NCBI RefSeq assembly: GCF_002223055.1 | Contig: NZ_NKFL01000006.1 | Span: 2,480,001 to 2,544,000 of the forward strand | Direction of reading: 5' to 3' | Length of the DNA stretch: 64,000 nucleotides | DNA from: Burkholderia sp. HI2500 | Lineage (GTDB): Bacteria; Pseudomonadota; Gammaproteobacteria; Burkholderiales; Burkholderiaceae | Shown here: piece by piece, positions 18,321 through 28,511 of the stretch | Layout: each line of letters opens with the position of its first letter | Position numbering within the stretch: the first letter of the stretch is position 1 | Notes under the pieces: model-generated | What the model saw: only the letters and a program-made list of their open reading frames with translations | What the model was told of the DNA's origin: nothing | Databases searched by the model: none | Translations under genes and position numbers: made by a program

Positions 18321-19456
18321 GCACCGGCCCGCGCAACGCGCGGATCGACCTGCTGCGCGGCGTGTCGATCGTGCTCGTCCTGCTGCATCACTTCAACATC
18401 CCCTACTCGCTGCGCGACACGTCGCTCGCACGCGTATTCGGCTGGGATGCCGTGCATGCGATCGCGCGCAACGGCAACTACGGCGTGACGATGTTCTTCG
18501 TGATCTCCGGCTACCTGATCACGTCGAATGCGCGCCGCCGCTGGGGCAGCCTCGGCGCGGTCGACGTGCGTGCGTTCTACGTGTCGCGACTCGCGCGCAT
18601 CGTCCCGTGCCTGGTCCTGCTGCTCGCGCTCGTCAACGGCCTCGCGGCGGCCGGCGTGCCGATCTTCCAGAACCATGCGCCGGAGGGCATCGCCGTGTCG
18701 TTCTGGCTCGTGAACCTCGCGTCGCTGACATTCTGGATGAACGTGCTGATCGGCGCGTACGGGTGGGTCAACTACGCGCTCGGCGTGCTGTGGTCGCTGT
18801 CGGTCGAAGAGGTGTTCTACCTGTCGTTTCCGCTGCTGTGCATCGCGTTGCGCCGCGATGCGCGGCTCGTCGCGTTCTGGGTGGCCATCGCCGCGATCGG
18901 GCCCGTGTACCGCTTCACGCATGCCGGTGATGAAGGCGGGTTCCTCTACGCGTACTTCGCGTCGTTCGACGGCATCGCGATCGGCTGCTGCACCGCGCTG
19001 CTGGCCGAGCGCGTGAACGGGCGGCGGCTGGCCGCGCCGCTCGTGCAGTGGCTCGTCGCAGCGGCGATGGCCACGCTTTATCTGGCGTGGCCGATCGCGG
19101 AAAGTCATGTCACCGGCGTCACCGCGATGGCGCTCGGCACGGCCGTGCTGCTGATCGGCGCGCACGTCAACGGCGAGCGCGTGCACGGCCGCCTGCTCGC
19201 GCCGCTGGGCCGTGCCGGCAAGCTGAGCTACGAGCTGTACCTGTTCCACCTGATCGTGCTCGGCGGGCTGCGCACGTTCTGGCCGCCGTCGGCCACGCAC
19301 GGCGATGCGAAGCTGGTGCTGCTGATTGCGTATCTGGTGTTGTCGGCGGCGCTGAGCGCGGCGATCGCGCGCGGCTATGCGACGCCGCTCGACCGCCTCA
19401 TCAAGCGAGTCGCGTCGCGGCCTTCAACGCGCGTGCCGGATGGTGCGCGCTTCTAG
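18317..19456 (+). CDS. Membrane acyltransferase family 3 (OafA/YrhL-like)
   Basis: A 379-residue integral membrane O-acyltransferase with about ten hydrophobic helices. The family signature R-x10-H is seen as RGVSIVLVLLHHF near residue 14, with GVTMFFVISGYLITSNARRR near residue 56, the WSLSVEEVFYL motif near 157 and SYELYLFHLIVLGG near 304. Such enzymes transfer acetyl or other acyl groups to surface glycans or lipids. It overlaps the beta-lactamase stop by four bases and is probably co-translated with it. The acceptor is unknown; cell-envelope glycans are the general expectation. Confidence 0.92.
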   Translation: MSTGPRNARIDLLRGVSIVLVLLHHFNIPYSLRDTSLARVFGWDAVHAIARNGNYGVTMFFVISGYLITSNARRRWGSLGAVDVRAFYVSRLARIVPCLVLLLALVNGLAAAGVPIFQNHAPEGIAVSFWLVNLASLTFWMNVLIGAYGWVNYALGVLWSLSVEEVFYLSFPLLCIALRRDARLVAFWVAIAAIGPVYRFTHAGDEGGFLYAYFASFDGIAIGCCTALLAERVNGRRLAAPLVQWLVAAAMATLYLAWPIAESHVTGVTAMALGTAVLLIGAHVNGERVHGRLLAPLGRAGKLSYELYLFHLIVLGGLRTFWPPSATHGDAKLVLLIAYLVLSAALSAAIARGYATPLDRLIKRVASRPSTRVPDGARF

Positions 19457-19489
19457 CGTGTCATCGGCCATCGCTGCCGGGTCGCCGGG

Positions 19490-19545
19490 AGAAAAAAATC
19501 GGCCAGGGCCCGGCCGTATCGCTTGACGATACCGGCCGGCCTGAC
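19490..19545 (-). terminator. Probable terminator for the minus-strand phosphatase operon
   Basis: Reading the minus strand, a stem of gtatcg and cgatac flanked by ggcc arms is followed by a second small GC hairpin and then a run of seven T (19498-19492). It lies just past the stop of the His-rich gene. Confidence 0.6.
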
Positions 19546-19580
19546 CGCAAGCCCCGCGTACAGACGGTCGACCTCGTCGA

Positions 19581-20321
19581 TCAGTCGAGATAATCCGCGT
19601 ATTCCTTGCGCGTATAGCTGGCGAGCGCCTGCCACGGCAACGTCTCCCGCCGCGCGGCCGCCGCCGGTGTCAGGGTCAGCTTGCGCACGACGCGGCCGTC
19701 GGCGCTCCGGTACTCGACCGACAGCGGCGCCTGCAGCGTCTCGCTCCACAGGATCCGGTTCACGCCGCGCGCGCCGGGCGTGTCGACCGCCTGCTCGTAC
19801 CAGCGGGTGCCGGGCACGTCGCCGCGCTTCGCCACCGCGAGCCGCTTCAACTGCGACGGCGGCGTGACGTAGTACGCGTTGTCCCACGAGCCGTCGAAGC
19901 CCGTGGTTTCGTACTCGGCCGGCGGCACGCTGACGACCGTCCGGTTCGCCGCGTCCACGTACTCGATGCGCGCCGTCTTGCCGTCGTACGTCACGTGCCG
20001 CGCGGCCGCCTGGAAGTTGAAGTGCTTGTGGCCCGCGTGGGCAGCGGCCGGCTGCACGCCGGTGCGAACGCCCGCGTCGTGGTCGTGGTCGTGGTCGTGA
20101 TCATTACCGTGACCACCCGCCGCCGCGACGGGCAGCACGCGTTCGACCCACACGTGCCCGTCACGGCGCACCATCCGTTCGCGATACATCGTCGTGCGCG
20201 TCACGCCGTCGGCCGACACCGTGCGGCTCTCGTGCAGCAGCACGGCGTCGAGATCGGCCGCTGCGAGGGCCGGCAGCGCAACCCACCCACAGGCGAGCAC
20301 GCAGAGAAGCTGACGTTTCAT
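19581..20321 (-). CDS. Exported His/Asp-rich protein next to alkaline phosphatases
   Basis: A 246-residue protein with a signal peptide of about 20 residues (MKRQLLCVLACGWVALPALA). Residues 71-82 are an alternating His/Asp run (HGNDHDHDHDHD) with more histidines at 95-100, a likely metal-binding segment. The rest has no domain I recognise but reads like a periplasmic beta-rich protein (EYETTGFDGSWDNAYYVTPP). It begins 33 bases after the stop of a zinc-dependent alkaline phosphatase in the same operon, so a role in metal supply or phosphatase function is a reasonable inference. The His/Asp run comes from a hexamer repeat in the DNA and could vary in length. Confidence 0.8.
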   Translation of the reverse strand: MKRQLLCVLACGWVALPALAAADLDAVLLHESRTVSADGVTRTTMYRERMVRRDGHVWVERVLPVAAAGGHGNDHDHDHDHDAGVRTGVQPAAAHAGHKHFNFQAAARHVTYDGKTARIEYVDAANRTVVSVPPAEYETTGFDGSWDNAYYVTPPSQLKRLAVAKRGDVPGTRWYEQAVDTPGARGVNRILWSETLQAPLSVEYRSADGRVVRKLTLTPAAAARRETLPWQALASYTRKEYADYLD

Positions 20322-20354
20322 CGGGCGTTCCCGTTCCTCATGCAGTCAACGGAG

Positions 20355-21746
20355 TCAGAAACCGAACGCCGAGCGCACGAGACCGAACACCTTCGTGTTG
20401 TCGATCGTGCCCTTGAACGCCTTCGCGTCCGCGCCGTCGGCGAACAGCATCACGTCGCCGCCGCCGTGCGTCTCCGAGCCTGCGCTGCCCATCCGCACCC
20501 CGACTTCCTGCAGATACGCCTCATTCGTCGCGGTGGCCGAGTCGACCGACGCGCGCACGTTCGGCCGGTTCGCGCCGTTGCCGAACACCAGCGTCGTGTA
20601 GGTGTTGCCGTCGGCGTCCTTGCTCGGCTGGCCGTCGCGATAGTTGCGGCTGATGTCGAGAATCGGGTTGCCGCGCTTCGAATAGCCGTTGATCGTCATC
20701 GTGTGGTCGTGGTCGGCCGTCACGACGATCAGCGTGTTCGACAGGTCGACCTTCGACAACGCGACGCGGATCGCCTCGTCGAACGCCGCCGTGTCCTCCA
20801 GCGCACGCTTCGCGTTGGTGCCGTGCAGCGCGTGATCGATCCGGCCGCCTTCGACCATCAGGAAATAGCCGTTCGAATTCTTCGACAGCACGTCGATCGC
20901 CTTCGACGTCATCTCGGCGAGGCTCGGCTGCGTCGGCCCTTCGCCCTTGCCCGCGACACGGTCGAGTTCGTACTCGAGGTGGCTCGTCGAACTGAAGAGA
21001 CCGACCAGCTTGCCGTTGCCGGCCTGCGCGAGCTGATCGCGGGTCGCGACGACCGTGTAGCCCTTCGCCTTCATCTCGTTGAGCAGGTTGCGCCCGTCCG
21101 CGCGGCCGCGCTTGTTCGCCACCGGATCGAACGGCGTCCAGTGGTTGCGGCCGCCGCCCATCAGCACGTCGACGCCGTCGCCGAGCGCCGCGTTGTAACC
21201 CGCGCCGCCCGGCGCCGCCTGCGCGGCGATGTCGTACTGCGCGTCGCGATGGCAGATGTGCGAATAGGTCGCGGCGGGCGTCGCGTGCGTGAGTTCCGTC
21301 GTCGTGATCGCACCCACCGCCTTGCCGCGCGCCTTCGCGAGTTCCAGCAGCGTCGCGACCGGCTGGCCGTTGCCCGGCGCGCAGTTGTTGACGGTCTTGT
21401 TGCCGTTGACGTCGTTGCCCGGCGCGACCGCGCGCGTGTCCGACGACATCGACAGCACTTCGTTGTTCATCTTCACGCCGGTCATATACGCGGCCATCGA
21501 CGGTGCGCTGTCGGTCGTCTGCGCGTCGTTCGAGAAGGTCTTGACGCGCGCGGTGCGGGCCAGCTTCTCCATCGTCAGTTGTCCCGACTCGCCGACCTTG
21601 TAGATCCGGCTCGCCGTCACGGTCGTCGGCCCCATGCCGTCGCCGAGAAAGAAAATCACGTTCTTCGCCTGGCCGGCGGCCTGCGCCGCGCCGCACGCGA
21701 AACCCGCGACGGCCAGCGCCGCCGCGATGCACTTGATGGTCGACAT
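20355..21746 (-). CDS. Alkaline phosphatase, secreted
   Basis: A 463-residue alkaline phosphatase that releases phosphate from phosphomonoesters. The signal peptide ends near GAAQAAG. Metal and catalytic residues are visible: Asp36 in FFLGDGMG, Asp79-Ser80 (the phosphorylated serine) in TTDSAPSM, the HATPAATYSHICHRDAQYD block, EGGRIDHALH and TADHDHT, plus a late SETHGGGDVML histidine. ATG 21746 is favoured over upstream starts because it gives the signal peptide. It is the middle gene of a three-gene unit and a clear paralogue of the phosphatase before it. Confidence 0.95.
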   Translation of the reverse strand: MSTIKCIAAALAVAGFACGAAQAAGQAKNVIFFLGDGMGPTTVTASRIYKVGESGQLTMEKLARTARVKTFSNDAQTTDSAPSMAAYMTGVKMNNEVLSMSSDTRAVAPGNDVNGNKTVNNCAPGNGQPVATLLELAKARGKAVGAITTTELTHATPAATYSHICHRDAQYDIAAQAAPGGAGYNAALGDGVDVLMGGGRNHWTPFDPVANKRGRADGRNLLNEMKAKGYTVVATRDQLAQAGNGKLVGLFSSTSHLEYELDRVAGKGEGPTQPSLAEMTSKAIDVLSKNSNGYFLMVEGGRIDHALHGTNAKRALEDTAAFDEAIRVALSKVDLSNTLIVVTADHDHTMTINGYSKRGNPILDISRNYRDGQPSKDADGNTYTTLVFGNGANRPNVRASVDSATATNEAYLQEVGVRMGSAGSETHGGGDVMLFADGADAKAFKGTIDNTKVFGLVRSAFGF

Positions 21747-21778
21747 CCTGTATTCCCCTGTACCCGTTTGGTCGGCGC

Positions 21779-23212
21779 TCACAGCTGCACCGCGTTGCGC
21801 ACCAGCTCGAAGACCTTGTTGTTCTCGATCACGCCGTGGAACGCATCCGCGCCGCGGCCGATCGCACCGAGGAACACATCGGTGCCGCCGTGCGTCTCGC
21901 TGCCCTTGTCCATGCGCACGACCGCCTCCTGGCGATAGTCGTCGGCGCCCGTCACCGCGTCGGTGAGCGCGGTGCCCGCGCGGCTGCCCTGCACGCGGTT
22001 CTCGCCGTTGCCGAAGCCGATGATCGTGTACGGCGCGCCGTCCGCATCCTTCGCGACCGCGCCGGTCTGGTAGCTGCGCAGCACGCCCAGCACGCCGGGC
22101 TTGCCCGCCTCGGTCTTGCCGGTGCGCGCCGCATAGCCGTTCAGCACCAGCGTGTGGTCGTGATCGGCCGTCACGACGATCAGCGTGTTCTTCAGGTCGG
22201 GATCGGTCTTGCGCACCTTGTCGATCGTGGCCTTGATCGCGTTGTCGAACGCGACCGTGTCCTGCAGCGCGCGCTTCGCGTTGGTGTCGTGCAGCGCGTG
22301 GTCGATCCGGCCGCCTTCGACCATCAGGAAATAGCCGTTCGGGTTCTTCTGCAGCACGTCGAGCGCGCGCGTCGCCATGTCGGTGAGGCTCGGCTCCTTG
22401 GTCGCGCCGCGATCGAGGTCGTAGCTCATGTGGCTCGACGCGAACAGGCCGACCAGCTTGCCGCCCTTCGTCGCATCAGCGGCCAGCAGGTCGTCGCGGT
22501 TCTGCGCGACCGCATAGCCCTTCGCCTTCAGCTCGTTGACCAGGTTGCGGCCGTCGGTGCGCTTGCCGCCGCCGTCCTTCGGCACGAAGAATTGCGTGCC
22601 GCCGCCGAGCACGACGTCGACGCCGTCGCCCAGCGCGCCGTTGTAGCCCGCGCCGCCCGGCACGAGCTGCGCGGCGATGTCGTTCTCGGCGTCGCGATGG
22701 CACACGTGCGCATACGTCGCCGCCGGCGTGGCGTGCGTGACGCGCGTGGTCGTCACGACACCGGTGGCCAGCCCCTGCGCCTTCGCGATCTCGAGCAGCG
22801 TCGCAGCCGATTTGCCGTTGTTCGCGCCGCAGTTGCCGGTGAGGCTCGCGGTCGGCTCGATCGCCTTCGTGTCGGGCGACATCGAGATCACTTCGTTGTT
22901 GGTCTTGACGCCGGTCATGTACGCCGACATCGACGGTGCGCTGTCCGTCACCTGCGCATCGTTGGAATAGGTCTTCACGAACGCGGTTTCGGGCAGCGTG
23001 TCGATCGTGAGCGCGCCGTCTTCACCGACCGCGTAGATGCGCGCGGCCGTCAGCGTCGTGATCCCCATGCCGTCGCCGAGGAAAAAGATCACGTTGCGCG
23101 CCGCCGCCTGCACGGGCGCGGGCGCCGTGCTGGTCGGGCCGTCGTCGCTGCCGCATCCGGCCAGTGCAAAGGCGCCCGCGCACAGCAGCGCCGCCAGTTT
23201 GATTCGATTCAT
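21779..23212 (-). CDS. Alkaline phosphatase, lipoprotein
   Basis: A 477-residue alkaline phosphatase with a lipoprotein signal: the lipobox LAGC places the lipidated residue at Cys20, so the enzyme is probably membrane-anchored. Catalytic features match its neighbour: Asp47 (FFLGDGMG), Asp90-Ser91 (VTDSAPSM), HATPAATYAHVCHRDAEND, EGGRIDHALH, TADHDHT and SETHGGTDVFL. ATG 23212 is chosen because it yields the lipoprotein signal. The gene ends 32 bases before the second phosphatase starts, indicating tandem duplication and co-transcription. Confidence 0.95.
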   Translation of the reverse strand: MNRIKLAALLCAGAFALAGCGSDDGPTSTAPAPVQAAARNVIFFLGDGMGITTLTAARIYAVGEDGALTIDTLPETAFVKTYSNDAQVTDSAPSMSAYMTGVKTNNEVISMSPDTKAIEPTASLTGNCGANNGKSAATLLEIAKAQGLATGVVTTTRVTHATPAATYAHVCHRDAENDIAAQLVPGGAGYNGALGDGVDVVLGGGTQFFVPKDGGGKRTDGRNLVNELKAKGYAVAQNRDDLLAADATKGGKLVGLFASSHMSYDLDRGATKEPSLTDMATRALDVLQKNPNGYFLMVEGGRIDHALHDTNAKRALQDTVAFDNAIKATIDKVRKTDPDLKNTLIVVTADHDHTLVLNGYAARTGKTEAGKPGVLGVLRSYQTGAVAKDADGAPYTIIGFGNGENRVQGSRAGTALTDAVTGADDYRQEAVVRMDKGSETHGGTDVFLGAIGRGADAFHGVIENNKVFELVRNAVQL

Positions 23213-23271
23213 GTTGCCCGCTCCCCCCGCCATTGATGCTTTCGAAATGAAAGGCGATGGTAGGAACCTGA

Positions 23272-23296
23272 TGTGACGGCAATATGAATGGCAATT
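23272..23296 (-). promoter_or_regulatory. Possible Pho-box-like direct repeat upstream of phosphatase operon
   Basis: On the minus strand two 12-base units in tandem, attgccattcat and attgccgtcaca, lie about 60-85 bases upstream of the first phosphatase start. PhoB sites are direct repeats of CTGTCA-type elements with an 11-base period, so this is only a loose match in sequence and spacing. Confidence 0.25.
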
Positions 23297-23366
23297 GGAA
23301 GGATTAGAAGGATTTATGAAAGGCGAGAGCGAGGCGCCACGATCGGGCGCCCCACGCGCGACGACG

Positions 23367-23957
23367 TCATTCCGCGTGTTCGGCGGCGACGCTGCGCACG
23401 GTCACGATGCGCGCGGGCGGTATGTTTGCCCACACGATCCGGCTGCCGCAGGCAACAAATGCCGAATCGCCGAGCGGATGACGGCCGGGCGGCCGCAGGT
23501 CGTACGTGAACTGAATCATCACGCCGTCGGCCGACAGCACGCGATGGCACTGGTCGATGATGGCCGTCACGTCCTGACGCGGCAGCGTGCGCAGCGGCAG
23601 GCACGACACGATCGCGTCGACGCGTGCCTCGGTCGGCAGCAGCCGTTCGAGCTGCCGCGCGTCGCCCGACACGATCGTGATGCCCGGAAAGCGTCGCCGC
23701 AGATGCTGGACGAACGCCGGCGAACGTTCGACCACCACGAGCCGCCGCGGCGCGACACCGCGTTCGAGCAACGCCGCGGTGATCGCGCCGGTACCGCCGC
23801 CGAGCTCGACGACCAGCCCGTGGCCGTCCGGCACCGCGTCGGCCATTTCGCGCGCCAGCTGCCGCGAACTCGGGCACAACGCGCCCACCGCGGCCGGACG
23901 GCCGACCCACTCGCGCACGAACAGTGCCGAGACACGCCACGCGTTCGGCCACATCAT
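23367..23957 (-). CDS. Phospholipid N-methyltransferase-like SAM methyltransferase
   Basis: A 196-residue methyltransferase. The N-terminus (MMWPNAWRVSALFVREWVGR) and the SSRQLAREMA segment resemble the PmtA group, followed by SAM motif I (LVVELGGGTGAITAALLERG near residue 47) and motif II (RLVVVERSPAFVQHL). SCLPLRTLP and IIDQCHRVL correspond to later PmtA motifs. The start at 23957 (or ATG 23954) has ggagg just upstream and overlaps the stop of a 29-codon ORF. A role in methylating phosphatidylethanolamine is possible but unproven. Confidence 0.87.
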   Translation of the reverse strand: MMWPNAWRVSALFVREWVGRPAAVGALCPSSRQLAREMADAVPDGHGLVVELGGGTGAITAALLERGVAPRRLVVVERSPAFVQHLRRRFPGITIVSGDARQLERLLPTEARVDAIVSCLPLRTLPRQDVTAIIDQCHRVLSADGVMIQFTYDLRPPGRHPLGDSAFVACGSRIVWANIPPARIVTVRSVAAEHAE

Positions 23958-24043
23958 CGGCGGGCCTCCGGCGCTTGCGCGGTCAGCGGCGGCGTGCCGA
24001 TGACCGCGCGGAACTGGGCTACGGCGAAACGGGTAGGGTTCAT
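23954..24043 (-). CDS. 29-codon leader ORF overlapping methyltransferase start
   Basis: A short ORF (begins MNPTRFAVAQFRAV, ends APEARR) preceded by a very strong ribosome binding site: aggagg with a six-base spacer to ATG 24043. Its stop TGA overlaps the ATGATG start of the methyltransferase, the arrangement expected of a leader peptide that couples translation. It resembles no protein I know. It may be regulatory or a small functional protein. Confidence 0.5.
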   Translation of the reverse strand: MNPTRFAVAQFRAVIGTPPLTAQAPEARR

Positions 24044-24183
24044 GCGCATCCTCCTGGGCGAATCGGTCCGTCGCTGTACACGCGACGGTCAATCGATTCT
24101 AGGAAACGCAAACTTAAGCTGACGTGAAGATTGACCCTGATTTGCCTGACCAATTCGTGCCGGATCAGCTGGCGCACGCCCGG

Positions 24184-25239
<1,056 letters not shown>

Positions 25240-25286
25240 TCAACAATCGGCGTACCATTTCATGCGTTACTGAGGAAAATTCACAA

Positions 25287-26204
25287 ATGCTCCGCACCGG
25301 CATCGGCGAACTGACGACCTTCATCACGATCGCGGAACAGCGCAGCTTCAGCGGCGCGGCGCGCATCCTGGGCGTATCGCCGTCGGCACTGAGCCATGCG
25401 GTCCGCCACCTCGAAGCGCGGCTCGGCGTGCGTCTCTTCAACCGCACCACGCGCTCTGTCGCGCTGACGGAGGCCGGCGAGCAGTTGCTGCTGCGTGTGC
25501 GGCCCGCGGTGGCCGATCTCGAAGACGCGCTGAACGACGCGGCCACCGCCCGCAACCGGCCATCCGGCCAGATCCGCATCAGCGCATCGGAAGCGTCGGC
25601 GCGCCCGCTGATCCGGCATGTGCTGCCCGCGTTCGTCGCCCGTTATCCGGACATCCACGTCGAATTCGTCACCGATTCGCGGCTGATCGACATCGTCGAG
25701 CACGGCTTCGACGCCGGCATCCGCGTTCACGAAGACGTGCCCCGCGACATGATCGCGGTGAAGTTCGGCGACACGATCCGCTTCGTCGCGGTGGCGTCGC
25801 CCGACTACCTGTCACGGCACGCGCCGCCGGCCCGCCCGCAGGATCTCGTGGATCATCGGTGCATCCGCTACCGGTTCGAAAGCGGCGCGCTCTATCGATG
25901 GGACCTGATCCGCAAGGGCAAGCGCGTCAGCGTGGACGTCGACGGGCCGATGACGCTCGGCAACCAGGGGCTGATGATCGACGCCGCGCTGGCCGGCATC
26001 GGCATCGCGTGGGTCACGGAATCGCGCGTGGCCGATCATGTCGCCGCCGGGCGGCTCGTGCATGTCTTGCCGGAATGGAGCCAGGATTTCGGCGCGCTGT
26101 ACCTCTACTATCCGGCGAACCGGCATCCGCCGGCGGCGCTGCGGCTGTTCGTCGAGGCCGTGCGTGAGTGGGTGGCCGCGGGGCGCGAAGCAGCGCCTGC
26201 CTGA
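25287..26204 (+). CDS. LysR-family transcriptional regulator
   Basis: A 305-residue LysR-type regulator with the helix-turn-helix in residues 8-60 (SFSGAARILGVSPSALSHAV, then RTTRSVALTEAGEQLL) and an effector domain from about 90 to 295. The RYRFESGALYRWDLIRKGK stretch and VNG-free linker are those of the CrgA/AaeR-like subgroup. It is divergent from the aldo/keto reductase across 119 bases, the classic layout in which such regulators control the neighbouring gene and themselves. Confidence 0.93.
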   Translation: MLRTGIGELTTFITIAEQRSFSGAARILGVSPSALSHAVRHLEARLGVRLFNRTTRSVALTEAGEQLLLRVRPAVADLEDALNDAATARNRPSGQIRISASEASARPLIRHVLPAFVARYPDIHVEFVTDSRLIDIVEHGFDAGIRVHEDVPRDMIAVKFGDTIRFVAVASPDYLSRHAPPARPQDLVDHRCIRYRFESGALYRWDLIRKGKRVSVDVDGPMTLGNQGLMIDAALAGIGIAWVTESRVADHVAAGRLVHVLPEWSQDFGALYLYYPANRHPPAALRLFVEAVREWVAAGREAAPA

Positions 26205-26242
26205 GCGCAATCGCGGCTGATGCCCGGCCGCGCAGCACACGC

Positions 26243-26683
26243 TCAGCGCGTGGCGCGCATCAGGATGTTCGCGAACGGCAGGCCTTCGTCGTCCTCGTCG
26301 CGCCGCGAAATTTCGTCGAAGCCGAGCCGTGCATAGAACGCGCGGGCATCGCGATTGTCGGCATACACCTCCAGATCGAGCGTGCCCTTGAGCGCGAGCG
26401 CATGCTCGACCAGCGCGCGGCCGATCCCGTGGCCGTGCAACGCCGGCGCGACGAACAATCCGCCGATTGAACCATCGAGCAGACCGATGAAGCCGACCGG
26501 TTCGCCGCCACGCCACGCGACCCAGGTTTCCGCGTTGGGTAGATAAACCTGTTCGATCAGCGTGCGCTGCTCGCGCAGCCGCGCCTCGCCGAGAAACGGA
26601 TGCGCAAGCAGCGACGCGTCGAACCAGATGGCCGACAGCGTGTGCAGGTCGGATGCCTCGTAGGCGCGAATCTCGATTGCCAT
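26243..26683 (-). CDS. GNAT-family N-acetyltransferase
   Basis: A 146-residue GCN5-type acetyltransferase. The acetyl-CoA binding motif A reads LFVAPALHGHGIGRALVEHA (near residue 76) and the C-terminal ARAFYARLGFDEISR segment is the usual motif B. The start MAIEIRAYEASDL at 26683 is chosen by alignment with the family; an upstream start would add 14 unrelated residues. Such enzymes acetylate amines or protein N-termini; the substrate is unknown. Confidence 0.9.
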   Translation of the reverse strand: MAIEIRAYEASDLHTLSAIWFDASLLAHPFLGEARLREQRTLIEQVYLPNAETWVAWRGGEPVGFIGLLDGSIGGLFVAPALHGHGIGRALVEHALALKGTLDLEVYADNRDARAFYARLGFDEISRRDEDDEGLPFANILMRATR

Positions 26684-26789
26684 GTTGCTTGTGTTGTTCA
26701 ATGCGTGCTGCGAAGACGAACGCACCCCGGCACGTTCGTCGATGGGTTACGCCGCGCGCGCTGCCCGCAGCATCGCGCGCGGCACCGCA

Positions 26790-28511
26790 TTACCGCAGAT
26801 TGGTTCTCGCCAGCTCGACGATCTCGTCGCCGCGTCCGCTGAGGATCGCGCGCAGCATGAACAGGCTGAAGCCCTTCGCATGCGCGAGTTCGATCTTCGG
26901 CGGCATCGCGAGCTCGTACTTCGACGTGACGACGTCGACGACCGCCGGCCCGTCATGCGCGAACGCCATGCGCAGCGCTTCTTCGACGTTCTCCGAGTGC
27001 TCGACGCGCACGCTGAAGATGCCCGCGCCCTTCGCGATCGCCGCGAAGTCGGTCGGGCTCAGGTCGACGTTCGTGTCGAGATAGCCGGCCGCCTTCAGCT
27101 CCATCGACACGAAGCCGAGCAGGCTGTTGTTGTACACGACGATCTTGATCGGCAGCTTGAGCTGTCGCGCGGTCAGCAGATCGCCGAGCAGCATCGACAG
27201 CCCGCCGTCGCCCGACAACGACACCACCTGACGCCCCGGATGCGCCCCCTGCGCGCCGAGCGCCTGCGGCATCGCGTTCGCCATCGAGCCGTGATTGAAC
27301 GAACCGTGCAATTGACGCTTGCCGTTCATCGTCAGGTAGCGCGCGGCCCACAGCGTCGGCGTGCCGACGTCGGCCGTGAAGATCGCGTCTTCCGCCGCGA
27401 CTTCGTCGACGATCTTCGTCAGGTATTGCGGATGGATCGCGCGGCCCGGCGGCTCGGCCACCGCGAGATCGTCGAGCCCCTTGCGCGCCGCCGCGTAGTG
27501 CTTCAACGCATTCTCGAGGAAACGCCGCTGCGTCTTGCGCGTCAAGCGCGGCAGCAGCGCCGCGATCGTTTCCTTCACGGTGCCGACGAGGCCGAGCGCG
27601 AGCGGCGCGCGATGGCCGAGCTGCGAGCCCTTCCAGTCGATCTGCGCAATCTTCGCGTTCGACGGATAGAACGGCCGGTACGGGAAATCCGTGCCGAGCA
27701 TCAGCAGCGTGTCGCACGATTCCATCGCGTGATAGCCCGAGCTGAAGCCGATCAGCCCCGTCATCCCCACATCGAACGGGTTATCCCATTCGACGAACTG
27801 CTTGCCGCGCAGCGCATGCACGACCGGCGCGCCGAGCGTATCGGCCAGCGCGACCACCTCGTCGTGCGCGCCCTGCGTGCCGCTGCCGCACAGCAGCGTG
27901 ACCGCGTCGGACGCGTTGAGCAGCGCCGCGAGCCGGTCGAGATCGGCATCGGCCGGCAGGATCGACGGCGGCGCCGCTTCGCTCCACGCCGCCGGCTCTT
28001 CCGGGCCGTCGCCGAGCGCGATGTCGCCCGGCAGCACGATCACCGCGACGCCGCGCTCGTCGATCGCGGTGCGCATCGCGCGCGCGAGCACGCGCGGGAA
28101 CTGCGACGCGTTCGTCACCAGCTCCGCGAAATGGCTGCATTCGCGGAACAGTTCCTGCGGATGGGTTTCCTGGAAGTAGCCGAGGCCGATCTCGGTCGAC
28201 GGAATGTGCGCGGCGATCGCGAGCACCGGCTGGTGATTGCGGTGGCAGTCGTAGAGGCCGTTGATCAGGTGCAGGTTGCCGGGGCCGCAGCTGCCCGCGC
28301 ACACGGCGAGCCGCCCGGTCGACGCGGCATCCGCGCCGGCCGCGAACGCGGCGCTTTCCTCGTGCCGCGTATGCATCCAGCGGATCGAGCCGATCTGGCT
28401 CAGGCTGAACGACAGGCCGTTCAGGCTGTCGCCCGTCACGCCCCAGATGCGCTCGACGCCGGCTGCCGCCAGCGTCTTCGCCAGATACTCCGCCATCGTC
28501 TGTTTGGCCAT
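26790..28511 (-). CDS. poxB: Pyruvate dehydrogenase (quinone), PoxB
   Basis: A 573-residue thiamine-diphosphate enzyme, the same length as Escherichia coli PoxB, which converts pyruvate to acetate and CO2 with electrons passed to quinone. The N-terminal TPP domain has [14 protein letters not shown], the central FAD domain spans about 180-330, and the C-terminal TPP site has [15 protein letters not shown] and the Asn pair of VVYNNSLLG. The C-terminal membrane-binding region ends in [20 protein letters not shown]. The next gene upstream is acdR, transcribed in the same direction. Confidence 0.93.
   Translation of the reverse strand: MAKQTMAEYLAKTLAAAGVERIWGVTGDSLNGLSFSLSQIGSIRWMHTRHEESAAFAAGADAASTGRLAVCAGSCGPGNLHLINGLYDCHRNHQPVLAIAAHIPSTEIGLGYFQETHPQELFRECSHFAELVTNASQFPRVLARAMRTAIDERGVAVIVLPGDIALGDGPEEPAAWSEAAPPSILPADADLDRLAALLNASDAVTLLCGSGTQGAHDEVVALADTLGAPVVHALRGKQFVEWDNPFDVGMTGLIGFSSGYHAMESCDTLLMLGTDFPYRPFYPSNAKIAQIDWKGSQLGHRAPLALGLVGTVKETIAALLPRLTRKTQRRFLENALKHYAAARKGLDDLAVAEPPGRAIHPQYLTKIVDEVAAEDAIFTADVGTPTLWAARYLTMNGKRQLHGSFNHGSMANAMPQALGAQGAHPGRQVVSLSGDGGLSMLLGDLLTARQLKLPIKIVVYNNSLLGFVSMELKAAGYLDTNVDLSPTDFAAIAKGAGIFSVRVEHSENVEEALRMAFAHDGPAVVDVVTSKYELAMPPKIELAHAKGFSLFMLRAILSGRGDEIVELARTNLR

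Noticed and set aside
24121..24183. The short gap between the 3' end of the aldo/keto reductase and the leader ORF as an attenuator
   Set aside because: It lies upstream of the 29-codon leader on the minus strand, but no stem with T-run or leader-like antiterminator pairing was visible.
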